From an uncultured Bacteroidota bacterium (GTDB lineage: Bacteria; Bacteroidota; Bacteroidia; Chitinophagales; Chitinophagaceae): 64,000 nt of DNA. A program made the position numbers and the translations under genes. How positions within the stretch are numbered: the first letter of the stretch is position 1; each line of letters begins with the position of its first letter. The stretch spans positions 1-64,000 of the forward strand of contig CAIVKC010000040.1 of the NCBI GenBank assembly GCA_903906365.1, read 5' to 3'. Shown here piece after piece: positions 43,463 to 52,496 of this stretch. Under the pieces are notes generated by a model, which was not told the origin of the DNA, ran no database searches, and saw nothing but the letters and a program-made list of their open reading frames with translations.

Positions 43463-44119
43463 TCAGTTATTTTTTCCCTCCAGCATGGGAACAAAGGAAA
43501 AATCGTCGAAGACTTCCTGAGAAATAGCCCCTTCTGCTGTCTTTGTCAACCTGAGCATCCGTTGCACCTGTCCCTCTCCAACCGGGATGATCATTTTGCC
43601 TCCTGTTTTGAGCTGCTGAAGCAGTTTAGGAGGTATAAAGGGGGCTGCGGCGGTAATTATTACCTTGTCGAAGGGTCCATAGGTGGGAAGGCCTTCAAAT
43701 CCATCCCCGTAAAAGAATTTCAGATTGGGATATTTTTTGAGGAATCCAAATTCCTTGTTCAGCTCAAAAAGGGTCCGCTGCCTTTCAATGGTAAATACCT
43801 GTGCTTCCATTTCCGCCAGTACAGAAGCCTGGTAGGCGCTTCCAGTACCGATTTCCAGCACCTTTTCGTAAGGTTTTAGTTCCAGCAACTGCGTCTGGTA
43901 GGCCACCGTATAAGGCTGGGAAATGGTTTGACCTTCTGCTATGGGGAAAGCGCGGTCCTCATAGGCAATCTTATCGAAAGCGGAATCCATAAAGTAATGC
44001 CTGGGTATGTTCATCATCGCATCCAGAACCCGCTCGTCAGAAATCCCTTTGCCCCGGATGGCATCCACCAGTTGTTTGCGCATTCCCTTGTGCCGGTACG
44101 TATCTTCATATATTCTCAT
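43463..44119 (-). CDS. pcm: Protein-L-isoaspartate O-methyltransferase
   Basis: 218 residues from the ATG at 44119. It methylates isoaspartyl residues in damaged proteins with S-adenosylmethionine. Motif I is VLEIGTGSAYQASVLAEM, motif II PTYGPFDKVIITAAAPFIPP and motif III LKTGGKMIIPVG, preceded by the typical QTISQPYTVAYQTQLLEL. Length and order are those of the family. It lies 118 bases upstream of the SGNH gene on the same strand. Confidence 0.95.
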   Translation of the reverse strand: MRIYEDTYRHKGMRKQLVDAIRGKGISDERVLDAMMNIPRHYFMDSAFDKIAYEDRAFPIAEGQTISQPYTVAYQTQLLELKPYEKVLEIGTGSAYQASVLAEMEAQVFTIERQRTLFELNKEFGFLKKYPNLKFFYGDGFEGLPTYGPFDKVIITAAAPFIPPKLLQQLKTGGKMIIPVGEGQVQRMLRLTKTAEGAISQEVFDDFSFVPMLEGKNN

Positions 44120-44210
44120 AAGCAGATGCAAGTTAATGGCTTTAAGAAATATTTAGCCAGTACATTTTTCTTTTGTAAATTTTCATTTTCAAACCCATCA
44201 ATCAGTTTTT

Positions 44211-45068
44211 ATGGCTTCCTGTCTTACCGAAAAAGACCTGACCGATTTTCATCGCGATGGCTACATCATCCGGCGGCGTTTTTTCAGCAAACCTGAAATT
44301 GACAAAATGTATGCGGTTGCCACAGAGGACAACGTCATCCGCGATCATGCCGTTGACCTCAATGACCAGACGGGAAAAAAGACCAGGCTGACCCTTTGGT
44401 TCAACCCAGGTGAGGACCTATACAGTATGATGATCCGCAGCGAAAGGATGATTCATTCTGTGGCCGGATTGCTGGACAGCACAAGCCCGGTCTGCCATTT
44501 CCATACAAAACTCATGCAAAAGGAACCCAGGGTTGGCGGGGCCTGGGAATGGCACCAGGATTACGGGTATTGGTACAAAAACCAATTCCTGTTTCCCGAC
44601 CAGCTTATCAGTGTTATGGTGGCCCTGACGGAAGCCAATGTAGAAAATGGTTGCCTGCAGGTGATCCGGGGATCACACAAGATGGGCAGACTCAATCATG
44701 GTTTTGCCGGGGAACAGGTCGGAGCCGACATGGTTATGGTCAATCACGCCCTGCAAACCATGGAACATATCTATGTAGAACTCCAGCCAGGAGATGCGCT
44801 TTTTTTCCATCCCAACCTCCTGCACCGCTCTGAAGCAAATACTTCCGACAGGCCCAGGTGGTCCATCATATCCTGTTACAATTCCCTAAGCAACCCGGCC
44901 TATAATGATGAATCCACTTCCTGGAAAACACCCGTGCAGACGGTGGCTGACGATTGCCTGCTGAAAACAGACCGTTTGGGTGCGTCGGAGTCCGGTGATT
45001 TTCTAAAAAAGGAAAAAGATCCCGCACTCATGGAAACGGGGTGGGAAAAGGAAGTTCCTACCCGTTGA
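44211..45068 (+). CDS. Phytanoyl-CoA dioxygenase (PhyH)-family protein
   Basis: 285 residues of the 2-oxoglutarate/Fe(II) dioxygenase double-stranded beta-helix. The metal triad is His115 and Asp117 (WEWHQDYGYW) plus His205 (PNLLHRSEAN). The 2-oxoglutarate-binding arginine is likely Arg214 or Arg216 (SDRPRW). Substrate unknown; relatives hydroxylate lipids, compatible solutes and natural products. It heads a three-gene + strand run with a NupG-like transporter and a Gfo/Idh oxidoreductase, which suggests work on the same small molecule. Confidence 0.9.
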   Translation: MASCLTEKDLTDFHRDGYIIRRRFFSKPEIDKMYAVATEDNVIRDHAVDLNDQTGKKTRLTLWFNPGEDLYSMMIRSERMIHSVAGLLDSTSPVCHFHTKLMQKEPRVGGAWEWHQDYGYWYKNQFLFPDQLISVMVALTEANVENGCLQVIRGSHKMGRLNHGFAGEQVGADMVMVNHALQTMEHIYVELQPGDALFFHPNLLHRSEANTSDRPRWSIISCYNSLSNPAYNDESTSWKTPVQTVADDCLLKTDRLGASESGDFLKKEKDPALMETGWEKEVPTR

Positions 45069-45151
45069 TTTACAGACCTCCGGAAACAATCCGCAAAAGG
45101 GATATCTTGCAACCGGGGTTTCCCGGCCCCTTCATCAAAACCAGATAATGC

Positions 45152-46351
45152 ATGAAACAGACCACCGGCGTCAAATTGTCCTTCATGATGTTCCTTGAAT
45201 ATTTTATTTGGGGTGCCTGGTATGTGACCATGGGAACCTATATGGTCAATCACCTGCATGCCAGCGGCCGGGATATTGGCATGGCTTATAGTGCACTGGC
45301 CATTGCAACGATCATCTCCCCCTTTTTTATAGGCCTGTTTGCCGACCGTTTTTTTGCCGCCCAGCATCTCATGGGTATCCTGCACCTGCTGGGCGCCTTG
45401 CTTTTGGTAGCGGCCACCAAGGTAACGGATAGCAACCTTTTTTTCTGGGTCATACTGGCCTATTCCCTGTTGTATATGCCAACCATTGCCCTATCCAACA
45501 GTGTGGCCTTTAACCAGATGAGCAACCCAGGCAGGCAGTTTCCATGGATCCGGGTTTTCGGGACCCTGGGTTGGATTGCTGCCGGTTTGGTGATTGGGAA
45601 TCTGGACATTGAAAGAACCCCTTCAACCTTTTATATTGCGGCAGAGGTTTCAGCCGGGCTGGGTTTGTATTGTTTTCTTTTACCCAGTACCCCACCCAAG
45701 GCCGCCGAAAAAGGGGTATCGGCAGGAAAATCGATGGGCAAAGAGGCCTTTATCCTGTTCAGCCATGTCCCTTATATCATCTTTCTGATAGCAGCGATCC
45801 TGGTATGCATACCCCTATCCTTCTACTATGGTTTTGCCAATCCGTTCTTAAATGAACTGGGTTTACACAATGCAGCGGGTAAAATGATTCTGGGTCAGGT
45901 ATCAGAAGCCGTCTTCATCCTGGCTATCCCCTTCCTGTTTTCCAATATCGGAGTAAAAAAAATGCTGCTGCTTGGCATGGCAGCCTGGATAATCAGGTAT
46001 GTTCTTTTTGCCTATGGTGACACCGGAGCACATACATGGATGCTATACGCCGGTATAGTTATGCACGGTATATGTTATGACTTCTTTTTTGTGACGGGAT
46101 ACATGTATACCGAACAACTGGCAGGCAAAAAGATCAAAAATGCCGCCCAGGGGCTTTTCACCTTTGCGACCTACGGTGTCGGCATGTTAATAGGGACCCG
46201 TTTTTCAGGTTATATTGTGGACAATTATAGGACTGCAAATGGCCATAACTGGAACAGTATATGGTTTGTTCCAGCCTATATTGCACTGGGCGTGCTGATC
46301 TATTTTATAATTTTTTTCAGGGAAAAAAAGCAGTTGCAACCGGCAGCTTGA
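45152..46351 (+). CDS. Nucleoside/sugar MFS transporter, NupG-like
   Basis: 399 residues, twelve membrane helices. The start LSFMMFLEYFIWGAWYVTMGTYM is the hallmark of the nucleoside-proton symporter (NupG/XapB) branch. The transported compound may be a nucleoside, but in Bacteroidota this branch is often placed beside oxidoreductases of the Gfo/Idh type, so a sugar or sugar acid is just as likely. The gene lies 83 bases after PhyH and 86 before the oxidoreductase. Confidence 0.87.
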   Translation: MKQTTGVKLSFMMFLEYFIWGAWYVTMGTYMVNHLHASGRDIGMAYSALAIATIISPFFIGLFADRFFAAQHLMGILHLLGALLLVAATKVTDSNLFFWVILAYSLLYMPTIALSNSVAFNQMSNPGRQFPWIRVFGTLGWIAAGLVIGNLDIERTPSTFYIAAEVSAGLGLYCFLLPSTPPKAAEKGVSAGKSMGKEAFILFSHVPYIIFLIAAILVCIPLSFYYGFANPFLNELGLHNAAGKMILGQVSEAVFILAIPFLFSNIGVKKMLLLGMAAWIIRYVLFAYGDTGAHTWMLYAGIVMHGICYDFFFVTGYMYTEQLAGKKIKNAAQGLFTFATYGVGMLIGTRFSGYIVDNYRTANGHNWNSIWFVPAYIALGVLIYFIIFFREKKQLQPAA

Positions 46352-46437
46352 CTGCCTGGTGCCTAATGGTCTTCATCCATCAGGCATGTTACCCAATAGC
46401 TGAACCAAAGAATTATTTTAACTTCAAATAAACTACA

Positions 46438-47631
46438 ATGCAGAGAATTGCCATGCTTGGTTCTGGATTTATCGGACGGTTTTATGCCGACTCTCTCCAG
46501 GGACAAAGAAGCCAGGACAAAATTATTAGTATTTATTCCCGAAGGGAAGAGAGTGCGCGAAAATTTGCAGCCGATTATCAGTGCATACACTGGACCACCG
46601 ATATGGAGGAGGCCATTTCCAGGCCCGATGTGGATATCGTATGCATTTCATTGCCTAATCATATCCATGAAGCGGCAGTCATGCTGTGTTGTAAACATAA
46701 AAAAGCAGTTATAACAACCAAGCCGCTGGGCCGCAATGCCCAGGAAGCCAAACGGATGCTGGAAGCGGTTGAATCCGCGGGTATTTTCAACGGCTACCTC
46801 GAGGACCTGGTCTATACTCCCAAATTCCTGAAAGCCTATGAGAGTGTAAAAAATGGGGCCCTCGGAAGGATTCTTTGGGCAAAATCCAGGGAAACCCATC
46901 CAGGTCCGCACAGTGACTGGTTTTGGGACATTGAACAGGCCGGAGGCGGTTGTATCCTGGACCTCGGCTGTCATTGCGTGGAAATATCCCGGAGTTTTAT
47001 TGGCAAAGATATCAAACCGGTGGAAGTGATGTGCTGGGCCGATACCCAGGTAAAACCCATCGATGCCGAAGACCATGCCATAGCGCTGGTTAAATATGAG
47101 AACGGGGCCATCGGACAATTCGAAGTCAGCTGGACATTCAGGGGAGGCCTGGACCTGCGGGATGAGGTGATGGGAACGGAAGGAACCATATGGATTAATA
47201 ATTTCCTGAGGACCGGGCTGGAGATGTTCACTACGGGAAAAGGGGCCGACTATGTGGCCGAAAAAGCAGAAAGCAATACGGGATGGTTATTTCCGGTGGG
47301 TGATGAATTAAATGACCTGGGTTATAACCATATGTTTACCGATATGTTCAACGCTCTTGAAAAGGGCACCGAACCCCGTGAAACCTTCTATGATGGTTAT
47401 GTAGTCAATGCCGTTCTGGATGCAGCCTACCGGTCTGCCAGGACAAAATTATGGGAACCGGTTATTTTGGACCTCTGGCGCGGGAAGGTAGGTGTAAGCA
47501 AGGACAGTCACCTCGTGGAATACGATAAGGACCACTACCTGGTTAAGGAGGAAATGACCCATTACGGGGCAAAAAAACTAATCATCAAAAACAAGCTTAC
47601 CGGAAAGATTACCGAAAAGATACTGGACTAG
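46438..47631 (+). CDS. Gfo/Idh/MocA-family NAD(P)-dependent oxidoreductase
   Basis: 397 residues. The Rossmann start is IAMLGSGFIGRFYADSLQG, followed by VDIVCISLPNHIHEAAV and TTKPLGRNAQEAKRML, where Lys-Pro-Leu corresponds to the family's EKP lysine motif. The catalytic half includes GGGCILDLGCHCVEISRSFIG (the DxGxH element). It likely oxidises or reduces a sugar or inositol. It is the last gene of the PhyH-transporter set and is followed by a terminator. Confidence 0.93.
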   Translation: MQRIAMLGSGFIGRFYADSLQGQRSQDKIISIYSRREESARKFAADYQCIHWTTDMEEAISRPDVDIVCISLPNHIHEAAVMLCCKHKKAVITTKPLGRNAQEAKRMLEAVESAGIFNGYLEDLVYTPKFLKAYESVKNGALGRILWAKSRETHPGPHSDWFWDIEQAGGGCILDLGCHCVEISRSFIGKDIKPVEVMCWADTQVKPIDAEDHAIALVKYENGAIGQFEVSWTFRGGLDLRDEVMGTEGTIWINNFLRTGLEMFTTGKGADYVAEKAESNTGWLFPVGDELNDLGYNHMFTDMFNALEKGTEPRETFYDGYVVNAVLDAAYRSARTKLWEPVILDLWRGKVGVSKDSHLVEYDKDHYLVKEEMTHYGAKKLIIKNKLTGKITEKILD

Positions 47632-47643
47632 TTACACCATCAA

Positions 47644-47674
47644 AAAGGCAGCGGCAATAATGCCTGCTGCCTTT
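47644..47674 (+). terminator. Terminator behind the Gfo/Idh gene
   Basis: Stem AAAGGCAGC/GCTGCCTTT with an inner GGCA-ATAA-TGCC stem and one bulged T. The T-tract is short (TTT), so efficiency is unsure. Confidence 0.65.
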
Positions 47675-47750
47675 AAATATTGAAATTGTTGTGTTATTTT
47701 AAAGCGTTTCTCCTGTCATAGCAATCCCCCCGCCATCAGACCAAGCAGGT

Positions 47751-48332
47751 TTATTTGGTTTCATAGGTATGTAATACTTTGAACTTGTACCCTCCACCCT
47801 CTGAATTGACCATGCGGTATTGAACAATTCGGTTACCCCCGGTGGGCTTGTTTTTAGGGTCTCCTGGCTTGTATATGGGAAACTTTTGGACAAGGGTTCC
47901 TTCCAGCAGGGTGAATTCATCATGGCCCTGGTATCCGTCCCGCAGTTTACCATCCAGCATGACATCCGGCAGTGAAAAAGGAGCGCAGGATTTGTTTTCC
48001 ACTGAAACAAAAACATATACGGTGCCATATACGGAGCTGTCGCCGCTGTAGATATATAGAAGTAACTCGGGATATCCGTCATTGTTGAGATCATCGATTT
48101 CCTCGCGGGTAACTTTGCCCTTTATATAAAAGTCCATGTCCCTGGCCGTGTTCTCAAAGCCAATGAGTTTGACCCTCAGTTCGTTTTTTTCCGGATTTCT
48201 GTTATTACAGATAACATGGTACCCCGCCTTTCCCATTTTCAGGGTGCTGTCCACCATCCTGATTTGTGCTCCCGCCTGCATAGCCACAAACAAAAACACA
48301 CCGCCTAAAAAACCCAAATACAGGTATTTCAT
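47751..48332 (-). CDS. PliI-like periplasmic lysozyme inhibitor
   Basis: 193 residues from the ATG at 48332, giving a signal peptide (LGFLGGVFLFVAMQAGAQ); longer starts overlap the next gene. The C-terminal half matches the PliI family, periplasmic inhibitors of invertebrate-type lysozyme: KGKVTREEIDDLNNDGYPELLLY, then GYQGHDEFTLLEGTLVQKFPIYKPGD and KPTGGNRIVQY. I rely on memory of the family for the conserved GHDEF...FPIY...KPTGG pattern. Such inhibitors protect peptidoglycan from host or predator lysozyme. No peptidoglycan gene is near. Confidence 0.75.
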   Translation of the reverse strand: MKYLYLGFLGGVFLFVAMQAGAQIRMVDSTLKMGKAGYHVICNNRNPEKNELRVKLIGFENTARDMDFYIKGKVTREEIDDLNNDGYPELLLYIYSGDSSVYGTVYVFVSVENKSCAPFSLPDVMLDGKLRDGYQGHDEFTLLEGTLVQKFPIYKPGDPKNKPTGGNRIVQYRMVNSEGGGYKFKVLHTYETK

Positions 48333-48438
48333 GTTTATCAAATTAAAGTGAATAATTTCCGGAAGATGCCGGACTTTCCGGTGTGCCTGCAAAAATACGG
48401 TTTTACCGCTATTAATGCCTGCAGGATGGTTTACCCAT

Positions 48439-49998
48439 TCAGCTGGTATAATGTCTTTTCTTACTATGGAGGTATTTTTCCCGGATGATTTCACTGACAG
48501 GTTTACCATATACCTTGCTTTCCACCCAGGAAATGATATCCAGGTATGCAAAAGCCCTGGTCTCAAATCGGCTCTTCTCGAATTGTTTTATCTTTTGCAG
48601 GAATTTTTCAAACTGTGGCTTAAGCCGGTTATGGGAAACATGGAAGGAGGTTCTCAGGAATTTGAACATTTCCTCCTCGATGACAGTCAGGTTTTCCATC
48701 CTGGACATAAACCTGTAGACCGATCTGGTCAGTGACTCAATGATTTCAAAATTACCAAGTTCGAAATGGGACATCAGGTGAAGGAGCCTGGCATAACACT
48801 GGAGGTCATTGCGAAGTTCCACATTGTCATTGATGATACGCTGCAGATAATCAATACAGATTTCGTAATCCTCGCTTCCAAAATATAAAGTAGCGATTTT
48901 ATAATTGAAAACCAGGACCCGGTGGGTATCGATAAAAAGGGCATACTCATTCAGCTTTTCTTCGATCCCGGGCACCAGTTTTAGACCTTCTTTGAAGGTT
49001 CCAAGGATAAAATGCTGGTTGATTTTGGCGCTGCTGATATAAATAAATGCCTGAATGCGAAAGTTGTCGTGATCCCTGACCCGGTCGGTTTGCGCGAATT
49101 GTTCAAACTGCCGGAGGGTGATTTCAAATCCTGTATAATTGCGCAGGTCGAAATGAGCGTTCAGCAGGTTATGCAGCCCTTTTATATAATGGCCCGTTTC
49201 CACCCGGATCATGAGGGGCTGCTGGTCGAATAAATCCACCCATTTTTGAGAATATCTGTAATACATCAGGAAATCCTGCCGTATGAAGGCGTACCAGGAA
49301 TAACTCTGGTACAGGTAGAGTTGCTCATAGAAGCCGGACTGTTCAAAGGCGCCCGAAGGCAGGTTGTCCTTCATGAACTGTTTAATTCCGGTTTCGTCCT
49401 TTTCATTGCGGGCATGACCATTCTTGATATACCAGCTGTATAATTGCAGGGACAGGTTTGAAAGCCTGGTCAGCATGTCTATTTTCATACTGATTTCCAC
49501 CGCTTCTGTACTCAGCAGTTCTGCCCGGCTTTGCATGCCTCGGGTGATATGCAGGCTTTCAATGCGTTTTTCCAGTGCCAGGACCTGAATCAGGAAATTA
49601 AATTTCTGGTTGGCCTTGGCCATTTCCTTGGCGCGGTCCAACAGCCGGAGACTCTGTACAAAAAGGCCTTTTTTGTATAAAATATGGGCGTAATCAAACA
49701 ATTCATTGAGCTGGAGGTCAATGCTGTCAGCACTTTTGAGCAGTCTGAGACTGGCCAGAATTTGCTTATACAGGTGTGTCTTCAGGTTGTAAAGCTGGGG
49801 CTTTTCGGTACCTGGAAGTTTTTTGAGGAGCATCTTCTCATCGTATTCCGTCAACTTATCCAGGGCATCGAATAATTGTACAATCTTGAGGTTTTCCTTA
49901 GCCGAACTTCTTTTAATATATAGTTTAAAATGACGTTTTTCCGATTTTTCAAGGGAATGAATCAATTGGAATAAGGTATCAGTGTAACGGTTGGACAT
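48439..49998 (-). CDS. Conserved alpha-helical repeat protein, function unknown
   Basis: 519 residues with no signal peptide or membrane segment, hence cytoplasmic. Nearly all alpha-helical, with TPR-like elements such as KKGLFVQSLRLLDRAKEMAK, FGSEDYEICIDYLQRIIND and an opening TLFQLIHSLEKSEKRHFKLYIKR. No catalytic signature. It may be a scaffold or sensor; I recognise it only as a type often seen in Chitinophagia. Upstream, on the opposite strand, lies the candidate small RNA. Confidence 0.75.
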   Translation of the reverse strand: MSNRYTDTLFQLIHSLEKSEKRHFKLYIKRSSAKENLKIVQLFDALDKLTEYDEKMLLKKLPGTEKPQLYNLKTHLYKQILASLRLLKSADSIDLQLNELFDYAHILYKKGLFVQSLRLLDRAKEMAKANQKFNFLIQVLALEKRIESLHITRGMQSRAELLSTEAVEISMKIDMLTRLSNLSLQLYSWYIKNGHARNEKDETGIKQFMKDNLPSGAFEQSGFYEQLYLYQSYSWYAFIRQDFLMYYRYSQKWVDLFDQQPLMIRVETGHYIKGLHNLLNAHFDLRNYTGFEITLRQFEQFAQTDRVRDHDNFRIQAFIYISSAKINQHFILGTFKEGLKLVPGIEEKLNEYALFIDTHRVLVFNYKIATLYFGSEDYEICIDYLQRIINDNVELRNDLQCYARLLHLMSHFELGNFEIIESLTRSVYRFMSRMENLTVIEEEMFKFLRTSFHVSHNRLKPQFEKFLQKIKQFEKSRFETRAFAYLDIISWVESKVYGKPVSEIIREKYLHSKKRHYTS

Positions 49999-50111
49999 AA
50001 TGAGATAATTATCCTGAAATTCAATACAGCAAAGGATTTTATCATATAAAATCCAGCTTTGACATAATTAAATCACTGGTAAGTTGATTAAAACAGTATT
50101 CAGCAGGGTCT

Positions 50112-50119
50112 TACCTTTG
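50112..50119 (+). promoter_or_regulatory. -7 box TACCTTTG of a candidate small RNA
   Basis: Exact TAnnTTTG match. A TTG lies 25 bases upstream, longer than usual for -33. There is no + strand protein gene downstream before 54566, so the transcript would be non-coding. Confidence 0.45.
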
Positions 50120-50124
50120 TGTAA

Positions 50125-50290
50125 GCAAAATGAGTTAATCATACGGCAGCAATCGTTAAAGCAGGAAATCGTTAGAGGCTCATTTGGAAGATGAAGCTGT
50201 GAATCAGCCTAAAAATAAATAGTAACTTTTTTCATATGGCAAGCAATCGTTAGAGGTCAGTCCGTTTCTACGGAAGGACCCTTTTTTTTT
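50125..50290 (+). ncRNA. Candidate small RNA with three AATCGTTA boxes
   Basis: An intergenic transcript can be inferred from a -7 box just upstream and a good intrinsic terminator at 50255-50290 (GGTC/GACC with an inner TCCGT/ACGGA stem and nine T residues). Between them AATCGTTA occurs three times (50151, 50167, 50245), the last two as AATCGTTAGAGG. AGGCT/AGCCT (50176-50180 and 50206-50210) can pair to enclose the middle part. I know no described family with this arrangement. The region lies between the divergent 519-residue gene and the acetylesterase, both on the minus strand, so it is not their leader. The start at 50125 is an estimate. Confidence 0.5.
50151..50256 (+). repeat. Three direct repeats AATCGTTA(G/A)(A)
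   Basis: Copies at 50151-50160, 50167-50178 and 50245-50256; the last two share 12 identical bases. They could be binding sites for a protein or for a second RNA. They lie inside the candidate small RNA. Confidence 0.75.
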
Positions 50291-50426
50291 GCGCTGCAAT
50301 CTACATTCTTTATAGAATATATAGTACAATCTTATCCTATTATTTTCTTCCATTTCCACAATCGCATAACAATCATATTTTTATAAAACCGCCTGGCCGT
50401 TCTGATCAACAAAGAATGCAGGTCAC

Positions 50427-52403
50427 TTATTGTGCAATATGATAGCCCTCCTGTTCGGTGATTCCAGGGAATGTGTCGGTGCGAAAAGGGGATGCCGGAA
50501 AACCATCCAGGTTGAATAGGTTGGCTTCCGTGGGATTATCGGCCCATCCGTACCTTACAGCAACTGGAAAATCGATACCTTCCTGGTAAACAATGATTTG
50601 TGTTCCTTCCAACCGGGCTTTTGCGTAATGAAACTTATGATCTGTTCCGGCAATTTCAAAGCCCCGGATATACCCGTATTTGTCCTTTATCTCCCAGCCT
50701 TTTCCAATATGGCTGAATGTCAGCAGGACCTTATTTCCCTTTATTTCCATGGACTCATAAACCGGTCCGCTGTACTCACCCTCCTGCCGGTAGCAGGTAG
50801 AAAGGGCAATGGCTGCCAGCCGTTTACCCACATCCTGTTTGTTTTTAGGATGTATATCAAGGGGATCGCCTATATCGGTAGTTACAGCCATGCCCGTACC
50901 CGGAAGGGAAAGCGTCATCGACTGGGCTTCCCGCAATTCGGCCCATGTACTCCCCTGCTGACTGTCACCGCCAGCGGCGTTGAAACTGGCAAGCTGCACA
51001 AACAGGAAGGGAAAATCCCCCTGGGCCCATTGCTTCCTCCAGTCGGTTATCATCAGGGGAAATGCCTTCCTGTACTGGTAGGCACGGCCCGCATTGCTTT
51101 CACCCTGGTACCATATCGCCCCGCGAATAGCAAAGGGTATCAGGGGGTGGATCATGGCATTGAAGAGCAGGGTCGGGAAACCATTGGGGTCCATACCCTG
51201 GTCTCCTTTATCATAGACTGAATCGATCCTGAAACTCCACGCTCCGGCCAATGGTATTTGCTGGCTGCCGATAACCAGCTTCATATCCTCCTGATCGCCA
51301 AAAAAACCTCCTCCGCCGCCGGTATCTTCCACCCGGACCGCAATCAGGTTTTTGCCAGGCCTGAGTAATCCGGCTGCCAGTGGGTAATTCCGCTGTTCAC
51401 TGTATTTATTGCTTGTCCTTCCCACCAGGACTCCATTGAGGTAAGTGTCATCTGAATCATCGATTTTACCCAGAAATAGGCTGGCAGGCTTACCGGCGTT
51501 TTCCGCAGAAATGGTTATAGTCTTCCGAAACCAGACAACACCGTCCAACTCCTCTAGGCCGGTCCCCTGTTGTTCCCAAAGTCCGGGCAGGTTCATAATA
51601 GGCCAGTGACTGTCATCCAGGGAGGTTTCCTGAAAGGGCTGCATGCTTTCCCTGGGACCCTGCAGGGCATCTATGGCATGTTTCAAGGCTTCTTTCTTTT
51701 TGGTATGCAACTCTTTCAGCCCGGTGACCGGTAAGCCAGATATCATGGTTTGGAATTCCTTACTTTGTTCGAAGGCGCCCCGACTGATCCATGTTTCAAT
51801 CATGGTTCCCCCCCAGGAAGTATTAATTAACCCCACGGGGACATGAAGCCGGTTATAAATTTCACGGGCAAAAAAATAGGCTGCGGCACTGAATTCACCC
51901 GAAGTTTGAGGGCTACAAACCTCCCAGGAGGCGGTTTGTGAAATATCTTCACGGGGCACCGTGCTGGTAGCCCTGGGAATTTTGATATGTCGAATCTGGG
52001 GATAGGAGGCAGCTGCCATCTCCTGTTCAAACCGGTTAATCTTTCCCCATCCCGCAATGGGCATTTCCATATTGGACTGACCGGAGCATAGCCAGACTTC
52101 GCCCACCAGCACATTCCTGTAAATAATATTCCCACCCCCGCTAACTGCCAGTTCATAGGGACCACCTGCTTCCTCCCGGTCGAGATGAACCATCCATTTA
52201 CCATCCTTGCCGGCCCGGGTCATTTTCTGCTGCCTGTCGAAAGCCACCGTGATTTTTGCCCCGGGTTTTGACCAGCCCCACACAGCAATGGGCTGATTTC
52301 TCTGCAAGACCATATTATCTCCGAACAATCCAGGTAGCTTCAGCTGCGCTTGGAGGCTATAGCCACAAAGCAGCACAAGGGTCAACAGGCATATATTTCT
52401 CAT
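50427..52403 (-). CDS. Sialate O-acetylesterase (SGNH, CE20-like), secreted
   Basis: 658 residues with a signal peptide (LLTLVLLCGYSLQAQ). SGNH-type acetylesterase: GQSNMEMPIAGW with the serine (near residue 109), GGTMIETW, AIWYQGESNAG and a final DIHPKNKQDVGKRLA with the Asp-x-His pair. A beta-rich domain (about 275-380) of jelly-roll kind is inserted. It removes acetyl groups from sialic acid or acetylated plant polysaccharides (9-O-acetylesterase family) in the periplasm. It is separated from the upstream phosphoglucomutase by a terminator. Confidence 0.92.
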   Translation of the reverse strand: MRNICLLTLVLLCGYSLQAQLKLPGLFGDNMVLQRNQPIAVWGWSKPGAKITVAFDRQQKMTRAGKDGKWMVHLDREEAGGPYELAVSGGGNIIYRNVLVGEVWLCSGQSNMEMPIAGWGKINRFEQEMAAASYPQIRHIKIPRATSTVPREDISQTASWEVCSPQTSGEFSAAAYFFAREIYNRLHVPVGLINTSWGGTMIETWISRGAFEQSKEFQTMISGLPVTGLKELHTKKKEALKHAIDALQGPRESMQPFQETSLDDSHWPIMNLPGLWEQQGTGLEELDGVVWFRKTITISAENAGKPASLFLGKIDDSDDTYLNGVLVGRTSNKYSEQRNYPLAAGLLRPGKNLIAVRVEDTGGGGGFFGDQEDMKLVIGSQQIPLAGAWSFRIDSVYDKGDQGMDPNGFPTLLFNAMIHPLIPFAIRGAIWYQGESNAGRAYQYRKAFPLMITDWRKQWAQGDFPFLFVQLASFNAAGGDSQQGSTWAELREAQSMTLSLPGTGMAVTTDIGDPLDIHPKNKQDVGKRLAAIALSTCYRQEGEYSGPVYESMEIKGNKVLLTFSHIGKGWEIKDKYGYIRGFEIAGTDHKFHYAKARLEGTQIIVYQEGIDFPVAVRYGWADNPTEANLFNLDGFPASPFRTDTFPGITEQEGYHIAQ

Positions 52404-52423
52404 ACAGGCAAATTTTAAGCAAT

Positions 52424-52477
52424 AAAAAATCTGCCCTTATCCATCCCATCCCAGGGGATCCCATGATTAAAGGCAGA
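52424..52477 (-). terminator. Terminator behind the phosphosugar mutase
   Basis: On the minus strand TCTGCCTTTA pairs with TAAGGGCAGA (10 bp, one G-T) around a 28-nt loop and is followed by a T-run of six. It keeps the mutase transcript from the acetylesterase gene. Confidence 0.72.
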
Positions 52478-52496
52478 CTTGGACAGAATTGTGGGA

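Larger units (their letters stand above)
49999..50426. other. Intergenic region around the candidate small RNA
   Basis: 428 bases without a protein gene. The left 100 bases, AT-rich, must hold the promoter of the 519-residue protein gene on the minus strand. The middle is the small-RNA candidate. The right 130 bases (from 50291) are AT-rich and show no further structure that I can support. Confidence 0.6.

Noticed and set aside
47699-48094. 131-residue frame overlapping the PliI-like gene
   Set aside because: Out-of-frame shadow of the better supported PliI frame with signal peptide.
50245-50290. SRP RNA (ffs) signature GGTCAG...CGGAAGG
   Set aside because: Similarity is limited to a few bases, the loop is a terminator stem and the GGAA tetraloop helix is missing.
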